A stretch of DNA of 64,000 nt from Litomosoides sigmodontis (Eukaryota > Nematoda > Chromadorea > Rhabditida > Onchocercidae): the NCBI GenBank assembly GCA_963070105.1, contig OY718804.1, forward strand, positions 310,001-374,000. The letters are read 5' to 3'. The notes beneath the pieces are model-generated. The model searched no databases. It was not told the DNA's origin and saw only the letters and a program-made list of their open reading frames with translations. Shown piece after piece: positions 25,999-39,672 of the stretch; the first letter of the stretch is position 1; each line of letters starts with the position of its first letter. Both the position numbers and the translations under genes were made by a program.

Positions 25999-26913
25999 AT
26001 GTTATTTTTGGTAGTGTTGTTTACAGCAGCCGATATGTCGCTTTCTGAAATAGCCTGTAAAGCGCCAAATGGTACTGAATCTAATTTTGTTTGGATTCCT
26101 TGCTCGGGCGGACCAATTATATATCACAACATAACACTTATGGACAAAAACCGTTTGTTTTCTTTCTTCACGCGCATTTGCCGACCGAATCCGGGAAGTA
26201 CCCAATACTAACTTGTAGTTTATTTCATTTTAATCAACTAGTGAAGTATGTGCCAAAAAGGTAGCTCCGGTTAGAGAATAATTTGAAAGAGAAAGGAGTT
26301 TTTTTCATTTTACAAAATTTCGCATTGAATAGGAGAATTACTTTCAGATACTGAGATATACCCCATAGTTGCGATAAAGCCATTTATTATATTAGCTAAT
26401 ATAACGAATACCGGTGAGCAGTACGACAACTTGGAATCGTCCATCAAGTTATACAAGTGGGGTGGATGGCTCGGTTGCGCATGGCATCGAATTCCAACTT
26501 TTGGAATACTGTGCGTTATCAATCATAACAGCTGTCGCCATTTGCACCATTTGCACGCTTCACTCAACTTTTATACTTAAAATTGCCCCGCTATTCGGCA
26601 ACTATCAAACGTTTCCATCTTCTAACTGATTTAGAAGCGTTGAAAGAACTGTTCAGTGTTGGGTGTAATCTCCTCTCGTATTTTCAGCGATAATTTGGTG
26701 CAATGCAATAAAAGCATCGGATGCCCAATAAAGCCAGGAGAGCAAGAATTACCAGTGACGTTTGACCTAAGTGAAATTCGGTTTCTTATCAAAATACTTC
26801 CGAATAATATACCATACAGAATACAACTTGAAATTGTCAATCAGGAAAAGAAGTTATACTCATGTATTGATCTTTGGTCTCTGATAAAAACCCGGAGTGA
26901 TTCTCCTCCCTGA
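25999..26913 (+). CDS. Secreted ML-domain (MD-2-related lipid-recognition) protein
   Basis: Exons 25999-26152, 26348-26510 and 26688-26913 join in phase to 180 residues. An ATTTCAG acceptor at 25982-25988, ten bases before the ATG, suggests spliced-leader addition. The protein opens with a cleavable signal peptide (MLFLVVLFTAADMSLS), then an ML fold typical of nematode members: ACKAPNGTES, WIPCSGGP, KWGGWLGCAWHRIPTFGIL, GCPIKPGEQELPVTF and a final SCIDLW. Paired cysteines fit the conserved disulfides of the NPC2/GM2-activator/MD-2 family, which bind single lipid molecules in a beta-sandwich pocket outside the cell or in lysosomes. Donors at 26153 (GTTTGT) and 26511 (GTGCGT) are weak but are the only ones in phase. 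AATAAA lies at about 26972. The ligand is unknown. Confidence 0.85.
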
Positions 26914-28126
26914 TGACTAAGTTATTAAATTATTCACACTATGCAATGCCTCTATGATGCCTTCCTCTGTAAATAAACCATTTTATTGCCTGAGCACAAC
27001 AGAATTACTTCAAATTCAAATTCTCCGCGTAATTTCAGCACTCAAATCTAACCAATGCAAATTACACCTGCTGAACTCATCAAAAACTGATTCATATACT
27101 GATTCATCTGATTCATCTGAATTACTCGTGTTTAAAATTCATTTAACTTTATCACGAGAAGATATTTGTATGAAAAGGAAGAATACGTAAAAGACGGCTA
27201 AAAAATTTTAATTTTCGTTTCATATCGGACAGAATTACAATTAGCATAGGATGAAGTCAGAATTTATTTGCATTTGCATCTCCAAGATTCTCTGTCAAGT
27301 ACTGCCACCCTTGTTATTCCTACAGTCAAAGTTAAATTAAAGTACATTTTTCTTATTCAGTATTTCTTGGATTTCCGCACATTTGCCTTGATTTTCTAAA
27401 CAGATAGCTATGTGGGGGAAACCTGAAATAAATTTAGCACAGATTATCCTTGTTTAATTAACAAAAGGATTCGCTACAACTGTACAGCCTTTGCGGTATA
27501 GTAAATCTCATAAGCTTGTTGCGAAAAGAAAGTTTGAAAGGTCACGTACTACGGACACAAACCACCTCACATCAACTTCATGTTGGAAAGAGATAGCAGC
27601 TCTTTTCGCAACTCAGGTATGGACCCGGCAATGCTCAATGGTTCCGTTCTCGTATGGCTCCCGCGGGTCTTGTCGTCCTACACTTCCCTCAGAGATGTTC
27701 TCTCTTGCAAGTCTTATTATCCGTTGATTTACAAGAAGTGTTCTGTTTTGCGTGGCTTGTCATCCCCAATTCGGCTTATAAGTCCTAAGCTTCGTGCTAT
27801 TTGCATCGTCCACCAGCGTTCATCAGTCGGGTGATCAGTGAGATCTCTCATAGACAAATGGCATTATTATTACATAATTAGTATAGTAAGACCCTAAGAC
27901 ATCTGGAATATTCTCATATTTTATTTAATTACTTATGTGTATTTTCATGTGTGAGTTTGTAATTTCCCTTCACATTACTTTTCCTCTCATGCATATTTAT
28001 TCAAGTTGTGAATTCTAATCAGATGAAGAAGGAGGAGAGAGTCATTTGTTCTGGGTTATAAATTTTCTGATTTCCAAGAAAATTTGCTCTTTGCTATTAT
28101 TGTTGGCACTAATAAACCGGTTCAGT
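26914..28126. other. Intergenic region upstream of phosphorylase kinase subunit
   Basis: Contains the ML gene 3' end and the presumed promoter of the kinase subunit. A less AT-rich patch at 27540-27835 has two overlapping open frames (78 and 84 residues) with no recognised motif and no clear splice signals; not called as a gene. Confidence 0.4.
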
Positions 28127-31100
28127 ATGCGTTCGAGAAGTGGTTCCGGTGTGCGTTTGGATTGCTTGATGCATCTTGTCGAGCAGACCATCCTAAAATA
28201 TCAAAATCCTATTACTGGCTTATTCACCAATAACATAGAGGTATAGACGTTCTCAAAATAAATTTAAACTGAATTGCAAAACTAAATCGAAATGAGGATG
28301 AAGAAAGGGATGATCAGGAGAAATACTTCTAAGAGAACAGCTAGGCTTGAAATATTGTTTCGAATTTTTGTTGCTTGTTAGGAATAAATTTCGTTCATTC
28401 ATGTATTTGTGCTCTTCGTTACATCAAGCAACTGACTAAATTTCTGAATTCTGCAAATACATAAAATTGATGTGTTCCTGATTATTATATTTTCATTAAT
28501 GATGATTAAAATTTGACCATTTTTTGTGCCTCAGTTTAGTAACTAGCTATAAAGGTAGATGAAACGCAGTTATTGTATTTGAAAGGAGTAGCTGAAAGAA
28601 TAACGTTATCATGGTCCGAATATTTTAAATTATTGTGTAAATGTTATAGGAAGAGAAGGTGCATGTGTAACAGAAGTTTTTTGCAATCAGTATATAACAT
28701 TACTAACTGTATATATATACATATATAATCAGTAATAATGATCTAGTGATTAGCATTGTTTTTATCTTTTCCATTCGTAATAATTTGTTTGCTTTTAAGG
28801 ACTCTCCTGATCATGCTTGGGTTCGTGATAATTTATACGCAACACATGCAATATGGGCAATGTATCGAGCCTACCAGAAATGCGCCGATGTAGATGAAGA
28901 TCTTGCTAAAGCAAACGAATTGGGATTAACCTGGTAAATTTCTAGGTGATAACAATGGTGATAAGCGATAAGTGATAACAATGGTGATAAGCGTACTGTT
29001 CTTTTATTTATTAGCTCTTGTTTAGCTTTTTATCTGTTAACTACATGGACATCTTGTGAGTTTCGTTTTCTTGTTGTCACGTAGGTATGTAAAATATATT
29101 AATGTACTTATTCTGTGTGCTAATGCTGTTTTACGTTGTTATTAATAATTTTAGTGTGAAAACCATGCAGTCATTGTTGGAATGTATGATGCGTCAGTCA
29201 TACAAGGTTGAACAGTTCAAGCTACATCAACGCAAAAATGATGCTCTTCATGCTAAATACTCAGCACAAACAAAGAGTACCGTTGTTGGTGATTACGAGT
29301 GGGGGCATTTGCAGATTGATGCTATATCATTATTTCTGCTAACATTAGCCCAGTTAACAGCGTCAGGTAAATTTAATCATAAAACTGAGAAATAACATAG
29401 AGGAAAAATATTGCAAAATTTTTTGAATGTTTTTTCGTGAATGTTTAGAACTTCAAATATTCGTCGGTATAGAAATGTGATAAAAATTGTAATAATTTGG
29501 AAGACACCCTTTATTCTTTTTTACATTTTAATATAAATTAAACGCTTTTGGTTTCCAATTTCTTTTTTGATTTTATTACTCATTTTTATTATCGAAATAT
29601 GAAGCTGGATAAATTAAATAAATATGTCAATACATAATATTAGAGATTTTAGGACTACAGATTGTTCGGAATTTTGATGAAGTTGCTTTTGTACAAAACT
29701 TGGTATATTATATAGAAGCGGGTTATCGGACACCGGTTGGTATTTCGTTAGTATTTTATGTTTCCAAATATAAATCGCTGTCGTTTATGTTTTTGCGATG
29801 TTTGATTCTTTAGCCTTTTTCCACTTATTCGGATAGTTTGCTAAATCAGATTAAGTAAACATTTTTTCAAAAGCTGTTTGACTTCAATGTTCATGACAAA
29901 GTTTTTATATAACTAGTTTTCAAAATTAAATTATCAGAAATGAGGAAGTAGATTTGATGATCAGTTATTATTTCTGGGATAGGACTGCATAATTCCTATT
30001 CTGTTGAGTAAATTTAAGGATTATGGTGTTTGGGAGCGTGGTGATAAAACTAATCAAGGAATACGGGAACTAAATTCTAGTAGTGTTGGCATGGTGAAGG
30101 CTGCATTGCAGGCTCTCAACGACGTTGGCGATTTATTTGGAGATGGCTCAAAAGGTTATTGACTTGAAAGATTTAGTGAATTTAAACTTCTTTTACATTA
30201 ACATCACTATGGTTTATTCATAGCTGATCATACTTCTAATGTTTAGACTTTCCACGTGTAAACTGGATCTATCGTTCATTTTTAAACAAAAATAGCCGTG
30301 AAATTTTGTTTTAATGAAAACCTTTGCTGTTTTTGTAGGATCTGTCATTCATGTATTGCCGGATCAAATCCAGCAATGCTCGGCTTTGTTGACGTCAATG
30401 CTGCCGCGTGAATCATTTTCTAAAGTATTCTCTTCTGCAGTTTTTCTTGTATAACCAGTTTCTTCTTTGCTTATTTTTCTTTTTACATCTGTACATTTTC
30501 TGTTAATTTCCGGAAACTGATTTGGCGCTACTGAGTATTATTTCGTATCCAGCATTTGCAGTGGAAGAGCAAAGTTTGATTCAACTCACACGTCAAACAA
30601 TCATTAATACGCTGCTTGGTCGTTACGGTTGTCGACGTTTTCTGCGCGATGGTTACAAAACGCCATTAGAGGTAGATTAATTCTGACCTCAGCTGAAGGC
30701 AACAAATTGCTGGAGGTTGCTTTAAAATTGTGATTATTTTTTCTTTATTCTGTGGTGGATTATGTTTTTCATTCATTTGCAGGATCCATCTCGTTTACAT
30801 TATAACAATTCCGAATTACAACAGTTTGAAGATGTAGAATGTGAGTGGCCATTATCAATTTGTTTTCTGATGCTGGATGCAGTGTTCTCTCGTGACGATG
30901 TTATGGTTGAACATTATTGGACAATAATGGAAAATGTATGAAATTGACTTTAAAATCCAGGACTTTGACTTGTGGTTGTTTCGTTTTGCCATGGGTGGTG
31001 CAAATAAGGCCTACTTTCAAAAAGATAAGAAAGTACAGTGTTGTTTACATTACAGTGTTGGTAGTAACTATGTTTGTAGGGAAACCCTGGAAAACATTTC

Positions 31101-34100
31101 AAAATGTTGGTATTAAATGTTCTAAAAGCCTGTTAGAAATTTCCGTTCACTTAGACAACTTTAACATTGTAGTCAGTTCTGTTTTTCTCTAATTAGAGAA
31201 AAAAGGTTTCAGATCGTCCTTAATGAAAATGGTTTACGATTAGTGCCTGAACTTTATAAGGTACCGTATGATAAGGTAGCGGAAGAAAAGCAACAACATG
31301 GTAGTCAAGATAGAGAGGCTTATGGAGCAATGTAAGTTAAAAACTGCAAAATATTTTTAAATTATTATTCTGCAATGTTTTCCGTTCACGCGATTTGTTC
31401 CTTTCTTAAATATTCTTGTCACATTATCGAGATTATTAACTTGATTTTTCAATTATTTATATTGCGTCAAACAATACCAATAACTAAGTTATTTAGACCA
31501 TTTTTATGGGCCCAAGCATTATACATTATATGTTGTTTACTGCATGACGGTTTCTTAACACCAGCTGAACTGGATCCACTGAGAAGGCGGTTATCCGCAT
31601 ATGAAAAACATCCTCCTTGCGAAGTTCAAGGTAAGTAAACAAGTCACTGAATTACGCCGTTACATGTTACTAAGACCAATTCTCTAATGTTTATCTTTAG
31701 TAATTTATTTTACCATCTAAAATTCAATCTTAAAGTGACAATATTGGCTGAAACATATGAAGTACAACAGGAATTATTGGCCCAAGGCATCAAGGTGCAG
31801 AATATTAGTGAGATTGATGAAGTATTTTGCATTCAGCCTACGTCCATATTTGCTCGAATTCTATCAAGGCTGGCATTTTATCGATTCTTTATTTAATATG
31901 AGAAATTATCCAAATTCATTTCATATTTCATTAAGTTGGAAAGGATTTTTTCCTGTCTTTGCAGTTTCAGTGATATAAAATATTTCAAAACGATATAAAA
32001 TGCATTATTCGAGTAAATTTCGACATCATAGATAAGTTCCAAGGACGTTATGTATTACAGCATAGTGTATTACAGCAAAATTTTAGCAGCCATCGGCAAT
32101 TAAAAAAAATAATTTGATAGGTTTTGTTTTTTGAAAATATATTATCGAAGTTTTTTTGACAATGGAGGTCTTTTAGACTGGGAGAATCTAGAAAACTGGG
32201 ACTCAGTGGCCGTCCTTTAGATCGAGAGATCGGCGTTCTCAGCACTAGCAAACTTTATCAGCTGGGACAAAAATTCGTGATTTTTACACCTCAGGTAAAT
32301 AATCTGCTCAGTTTTCAGTGATATTCTTTTGTGCATCCATTATTTGCTCTCCTTTTTTTTATTGTGCTCCATGAATATAATTGATACTTATTGGCATTCT
32401 GTACTCTTTGTTGCGTATTTGTGACAGAATATTTGTACAGAATATAAGTACAGCCACTGTACTGTTTCAGTTTATGGATCGGAAACGTTCATATTTAATG
32501 TATGATATCCGGATTCTGATGAATGAATGGAGTTCTGAGCTCCAATATATATATAGTAGTTGGAATAACACGTCAGTATCTGGTCGACCATTGATAGTAC
32601 TAATTGTCGCTAACAACATGCTTGAAGCAGTAAGCTTGTTCCCTATCATATTGATTTAGGACTCATTTAAGTTTACTGTTTTTTTGCTTGCTATTCGAAT
32701 TTAAGCGTATGTTAACTTACGTCGATGAAATAATTTTAGTCCTAGACTTGGCATTTTCTCCAAAATCATCGATTATAGGAAGTATTTTCCAACCAGGAAG
32801 AAAGAGATAGAAACTAAAGAAAGCAATAACAGAAGGAATTGTGGTGGATAGTTGGGGAGAAATAGTAGACAATAATGAGAAAGGTTGCTATCGTGTTAAA
32901 AATTCTTGCAATGATCATGCGATATGCTATTGTGACCTGAACTTTCAGATGACCATTACTGAATTGCTAGCATTTAATACTTGAAAGCTATCGTGATAAG
33001 TTCTGCAGTCAATTTTGAGGACAATATGGAAGTATTGGGGCAATATGAAGGATCTTTCAGGATATGACACCAAGTGATAGTTTCTTCACTGATGTTCACA
33101 TGAAAGCGTCCGTTATAGGAACGATCAAAAAAATTGCGACAGGTTATATAGGTGGCGCACGGTATGCTTATATTACTACATTCCTAAATAAAGAAAAAGG
33201 TCGATGTGTGTTACATGTATTATCAAATTATCAGAACGAGAATTGATAGAAAAGATGTGGGAGTATTATTCATTTATATCGAGCATATCAAATTATATGT
33301 TGATGGTAAATGCGTGGTTAAAATGGATTTACGAAAAAAAGATCTCCTTCGTTCGTTTCAGAGTAGTTATGAAGAATGTATCGGATTTTTTTCGGACAAC
33401 GGCTATTAGCAAATTGGAGTTTTATGAAAGTAATGCAGATTTGTTTTACGAAGCGGAGGAAGAAGTGATTTATCGGAATCTACTATCATCGGATATCGAC
33501 AATTCAAGATTAAGTATGATTGTCATGCAAATAAGAAATGGGTTTAAGAATTTATGGCTTACTCTGCATGACTTAAAGAAATGAAAATCAATAAATTTAT
33601 TTAATCTGTTCTAACAAATTTTTATTGCATATGTCAAATTTAAATACAAAACTATTTTCTTTTTTCAATCATGTCAAAAAAATTTAATGCCGGATTTAAT
33701 GGAAACGAATCATTGTAAGTGCATCCATGAAATAATCAGTAGAAATAAACAATTATTCATCATTTCGTCAGTAACAGTAAAATGCATCAGATGTCCTTTT
33801 ACTTCTGGAAAATGTTACATTTTTAGCCGTTTCATCACAAACGACTCAACAATCATCAATGAGAAGCAATACTGATCGCTACCGTATTGTGCACAAAACG
33901 TCTATGCGACATCGCAGCATCGTGATTGATAATGATGACCGAGGTAATCTTCTCAAAATGAAGGGATCATAATTTAAAGTTCGTAAAAATCTCAAGCAAA
34001 AAAGAATTCTATGATGAGATTTCATCTTCTTTTTTGGAATTTTAACATAGTGCTTGCACCGTACTGATGATATAGTAGAATTTTTCTGGATGATCAACAA

Positions 34101-37100
34101 CTCATCGTCATTGGGATAGTGATGATGTTTATTGAGTCTTATTATTGTCTCTGTTGTAAATCTAACTTCGTGGAACTTTTTTACAGATCTTACCAAATTA
34201 CATTTACTTCATGGTAAACAAGAGGAAAATAGCACAACCAAAACAAATGACAGATCTCGATCTCCATCATTGAAGCGCTTCTTATCACTTGAAAAACGTA
34301 GTTCTGCAAATGATTTGGTGTGCTTATTTATCAATTTATTTTCTTTTATAACATTGGATATTTTTATTTCCTATTACTGTTTAATTTTGTGCTTCACAGG
34401 CATAATGTAATTCTTAATATTATATGTTTTCATAACATATTAACACAACATATTCGCTACTCAATAGAAAAATGTAAAAAAATGAAGGCGAAGGTTCGAA
34501 GATGTTGTAGATTGTTACCATTTGCACTTAATAATGTACACAGAAATGGCATGTCTACATGTCTGTGTATGGCTTATATAAAATGAATGGTAAATTAAAA
34601 CTGGCTACTTCATATCTATTATTTAAGATGCAGACGTCATCAACAGCATCTCTCAGAAGTACATCCAGTGGCGATTTAGAAAAAAAGTCAGTGCTATTTT
34701 TGCACTCGTAGTGGATAGATACGTAGTTATAGTTAATTGCAGAATTCGCCATCCAGTGATACTGATATTAATATAGAGTATGATGTAACTACTGTTAAAT
34801 AGTGTTTCAGGTTGGATACGACACAAATGGACGAAATGTCAACAAGAGAGTTGATTGATATGTTAACAGAAACGAATGTTTTAGATGAACAGGCATCTGT
34901 TGTTCATTATTTATGGATGAAAAAGTCAGTTAATGTTTAAAATTCTCGACAATGATGCATAGAAGAAAGATAATATTTTGAACAAGAAATATTGGGACAG
35001 TGAGGATCAATTAATATGGCGGGACAGACAAAAATTGATTTGAATTCTGAGTTATTGATTTGAATTTGTTCTGCATCAGTTCTCACTCTCGATTTGAGGT
35101 TTCCATGCTAGTAATTTTTGAATGATATAACAAGGTAAAAAATTTTTGTAGTCCATTTATTAATATTCTGTTAATATTCTGTTAAATATTAATATTCTGT
35201 TAAAGCTTGCAGTCAAATGAGTTAGTTTTGCAAATTAGCTCCTCAGAATTTTAAAGGATGGCGCACGTTACCATCTTCTCACACTGTGAAAGAATTTTAC
35301 AATGTATAGCTTAAATATTTTAGGGGTCCCGATTTCGATACTTTATTAAATAATATGAAAGGTGCAACAGTTCGAGCTCTTATGGAAGAAATATATCTAA
35401 AGGTGCGATAACTTTTCAAAATTCCAACATTTTTTGCTTCCCGTAAAAAAAGAATATATGCTTCTAGCAGAGTAAGGGTGCTGCAGTAAAATAAGTAGCT
35501 GCGTTATGCTTAATAATTGTTTGCTATTTAAAGAAATTACATTTGTGTAATTTTTACAAATGCTTTAAGGATGTTTTCAGGCATGCGAAAGTCGTAATTG
35601 GGCTTTGATTCGTCTGTCATTTGGACTATTAAAGCGCCTGCTGGAAGAATTATCCAAATCAGTAACTCATCTTTTAGTACGTCAAAAACAGATCACTGTT
35701 GGTATGCCATCAAAGAATGAAGAAGCTATTACAACTCCAAAAACGAATGAAGAATTGCACGAAATTTTTAAACGTGCATACAGTGATGATGCTAATAGTT
35801 ACACTTTATCTCAGGTATTCTCGTTTCTCATAATCTTTCTTCAAGAAAGGGGGACAAGGCATAATCCAAATAATGCTTAAGGATCTTTCTAATATGCTAA
35901 TATGCACCTACCAAGTGATTAAAGTTCGGTAATTTACATTATTTAGTCGTATCTAGGATGACTAGAGGAACGATGACTAGAGGTTTAGGGGATAGCATTT
36001 CTCATTACCAGTTAGGCAATTGGTGATCGAGTCCTGCGGTGTATGTGAAGCGCTGTTTCATCCGCTGAACTGTTTTCCTAGTTCATGTGGTTCCATGTGG
36101 CGCAAGAAAATAGCTCAAATCACGGATTTCGCTAACATCGTGTACTAAATATTGCCGACGTTTGATAGTAGACCGTGGTATAATTGCGAATTATGAATAA
36201 CTTATTCATGCTTTAAAATGATAGGGAAAGCTGGTTGTGTTTGTTTGTAACCGCCCGCTGTCTGGTTACGTTTTCTCGTTACTTTCCTAATCAATTTTAT
36301 TCTAGGGTCTATGCGATTTGTAATGTTGGTAAGGTTAATTACAACTAAAACTTCATAAAGTAATAGCAGGTATTGAGACAAAATGTCTCTTATAAGTCTT
36401 AGTAGCGGAAAAAGGTACCCTGGGAAACCATTTATCATTTCTAAGATAATCCGTAATATGTATTTTAATTTAGTAAAAACTAAAAAACGATTTATTAAAA
36501 ATAAAATCAAAAATACTTGTAATATATTTTTGAATGTTTTATTTAGGAAATCATTGTTTGTCTTGGTTCACTGGTGTTAACAGAACCACGTTTATTTGTA
36601 GAAATGTTCAGAATACGTGTGGGATTGATTATACAGGTATTTTTCTGACCTTGTCCAATATGCTTTAGTGAAGAATATCTATTATGTTGACGTAAGTGCT
36701 ATCTGCGTAGTCTTTAGGATATTTTTGATAGCGAAATAAATGAATTTGAATTTCTAAATGATTTTATAGTTGTGCACCGTCTTTCGTTTATGGTAGGAAT
36801 GGACGAAGTTCTTTTGACCTTGATTTTTCATTTTTTAAAAATGTCATCTATAATTTTGCAAGTAGAGAAAGTTTTTGCTTTTATTATTATATTAAGGATT
36901 TGGGTCAAATTTAAGTATTTAAATATACTGAAATGAAAGTTATTTTAAACAGTTGGAAACATTGTACTACCGTTCCAGGTGTTGGCTAGTGAATTGGCTC
37001 GTTTCAGCAGTATGAGTGGAATTGATGCGACACAAAAGTTACTTGAGCTTTCACCATTTCAAGTGAAATCAATGTTGCTGTTGTTGTTAAGCGGTCGGTT

Positions 37101-39672
37101 GTTAGAAGATTTTAGTACGGATGCTGAATCTGGTGCCAGGGAGCAGCGTAGTGGTATGGGTTCTATCAGAAAACAAATTGAGGACCGAAAGGTAATTCTC
37201 ATTTTTATTTCTTTCAATTGTTTCGCAACTAAGTATTTCACGAAATTCTAAATAATTTTAATTACTAATTTGTGCATTTGTAGTTCACATATCTCTTTTA
37301 ACTGATATAATTGCAGTCACGGAGATCCATGAATGATGGCAGCATGGATGTTACTAATTTATTAGCTCCAGTAGATTCTGAAGAAGAAGCCGAAAACTTC
37401 CAGTTTGGCATTTGGTTAAGACATCGTCGAATTGATGGAGCTTTGAATAGAGTTCCACCCAACTTCTATGCAGTATGTTTGATTATTCGAATTTCTTATA
37501 GATGAGATACAGCTTTCAATTAATGAACGAACTTGTTTACTCCATCAAATTGTTAAAAATGAGCGAGAGAAAATATGCGGAAGCATTTATCTCATAACAT
37601 TCATTTTTAATGTAATATTTTCATTTATTATGATGCTAAAATTTCACTTTTACGTGGTTATTTATAGATGTTATGGGATACTGTGCGGCGTTTTCCTCGT
37701 GGTTTATCAATCAATCGTATTGTTCTACATTGGGGCGTTACACAAGAGGTTGTCTAATTTCCACATTGTAATTTTGTTTTGGCATTGAAGTTTTTGGTTT
37801 ATTATACGGTCGCTTATTGTACAAACTTGCGCAACCAAGATCCTGCTTAGACACGTCATTGTGATGATGAAGAGGTGGTAATTGTTGAAAGTTTGGGAGA
37901 AACTTCATGAGGCATCAAGCGGTTTTAGTCACAGAGATAGATTGGCAAACTAATATAACTAAATGGAAATAAAATGAAATAGTGTTATTTCATCATACTT
38001 TTTATCATTTTCAGATGACACGTAGAGAAATCAAATTTGCTTTGCAGGTGGAGGAAGTATTAAATCAGGTTTGCTTCGTTTCTGTTTGATTTATCATTTC
38101 AATTACTTTTAAGTGATGAGAATGAAAGCACTCAAAGCCAATAATTAAAGAAAGAGTTTGTGTGAGATTCATATAAAACTGCGGCATATGTCGGGAAAGC
38201 TGAGAGAAACTTGACACAAATTATAAAAATCATAAGACTTCACCATTTAATCACCATGAGATGTTACTTCGACATATTGTATATCTTCCAATCGGTTTCG
38301 ACATCTTATCAATGGCAATTGTCTATGTCATTTACAAGCTCTATGATAACTAATTTCATAAGACTAATTTCAAAAGACTGTGGGTGAATCGGTCTCCTTT
38401 TCTGCTAACAAGACAACATTAACCGCATATAAGTAACTTACTCTTTATGGTAAGTTCAAACACACCCACACACGACAGTACATATACCGATCAAACTGAC
38501 TTCAAGGGTCACACACACACACACACCGTTTTAGAAAAAAACCCCTTTTTGCTTTACCCATTCATTACGCAATCACCAATTGGCTACACGATTTCAACAC
38601 TTTCTCAACTACTCCTCCTCAATCTCACCAAGTAGCACCAGTTGCTCCCTCTCTACAGCAGCAATCATCTTGTACCGTCATGAAATCTCAATCCTCAATT
38701 ATTATCTCATTGCTTACTGTTCTGTTACTTAAATCCAATCAATTTCCAATAAAGCTTTAGATATTATTAAGTATTGATGTGGATCTACAAATCATACAAA
38801 TAAATCCAAACGTTCACAACAGTATATAAATGTTTTTACTTTGGATGAATAGTGGTTTATAGATTGGAGAAATGAGAATTATTTGGTGGCATAAATTTGA
38901 AGAAAACAAAAATCAGAGATATTAGGATTTATGGCTAACCTCCGTCCCTCATGACTTTTTATTGATCAGTTTATGCTAGTTAAAGGGCTAGCCATTACAG
39001 TTGTACTAAGATATTAAGTACATTTTCATTGGTTTCTATGAAGTTTTGATTAAAAAAAAACTTTTTTAGATTGCTGAACCAGAATATCGTGAAATTATGA
39101 TAGAAGCTTTGTCGCTTTTAAGTAGGATGAATGGTTTACTGAAAACGGACAATATTAACATACCGCATGATCAATCATTTATAGTAGATACAGTGGTTCA
39201 CAGAGCTAACAAACTGTTTGTTGAGCATAATGTTAGTTTTTCATTTAATTGATACCACTGAGATGATACAAGTTTATAAGGTTGAGATATCACTTTAAAT
39301 TTTATTATAATTTTTAAACGAATTTTATTCGCTTTCGAAATAATTTCGTTACAGTTTATCATTTATCATTCAATTTAGTGAGCACTGTTTTCCGATGAAC
39401 GATGAAGGTTGTAAATTTTTTCCGATGAAGGTTGTAAATTTCTTACCTGTTGAGAAAAGACCGATATTATGAACATTATCTCACTTTCAATGAATATTAT
39501 CTCACTTTAACAGAAGCAAATGGAAACAATCGTGATGGAATGCTGTGGATCGGGAAAACTTTGCGACGGTGCTCAGGGAATGTGCCAACATTTCTACGAT
39601 TCGGCTCCAGCTGGTGAATATGGTACAGCTCATTATCTGATAAAAGCTTTAATGGATATATTCTTTTTATAA
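28127..39672 (+). CDS. Phosphorylase b kinase regulatory subunit, alpha type
   Basis: Regulatory and calmodulin-binding subunit of the kinase that activates glycogen phosphorylase. Its 28 exons start at 28127, 28800, 29155, 29653, 30019, 30339, 30513, 30783, 31213, 31497, 31736, 32177, 32471, 33061, 33362, 33827, 34187, 34628, 34811, 35324, 35581, 36547, 36979, 37317, 37668, 38015, 39070 and 39514. All join in phase to 1213 residues, close to the usual 1235. [25 protein letters not shown] and [13 protein letters not shown] mark the N-terminal GH15-like domain (to about 430); [11 protein letters not shown] and [11 protein letters not shown] mark the C-terminal half. The N terminus matches alpha, not the extended beta form. 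A Ser/Arg-rich linker (about 665-770; [14 protein letters not shown]) is the expected phosphoregulated region. TTCAG one base before the ATG suggests trans-splicing. The C terminus lacks the CaaX prenylation motif. Exon 7 has a CG 3' site and exon 11 a GC donor. Confidence 0.95.
28946..28993. repeat. Two-copy tandem repeat, 22-base unit
   Basis: GTGATAACAATGGTGATAAG plus CG occurs twice, separated by ATAA. It lies in intron 2 of the phosphorylase kinase gene, shortly after the splice donor. A recent local duplication. Confidence 0.95.
35159..35206. repeat. Short tandem repeat (TTAATATTCTG)n
   Basis: Three imperfect copies of TTAATATTCTG in intron 19 of the phosphorylase kinase gene. Confidence 0.85.
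39390..39442. repeat. Two-copy tandem repeat in last intron of phosphorylase kinase gene
   Basis: TCCGATGAAGGTTGTAAATT occurs twice nearly exactly, the first copy interrupted by an extra ACGATGA-like insertion. A second small direct repeat, TATTATCTCACTTT, follows at about 39474-39510 next to the final acceptor. Confidence 0.8.

Noticed and set aside
27491..27834. Two overlapping frames (78 and 84 residues)
   Set aside because: No family features or splice signals that join them to a neighbouring gene.
30917..31192. 91-residue frame beginning in exon 8 of the kinase gene
   Set aside because: It reads through the exon 8 donor (GTATGA) in another frame; it lies in intron 8.
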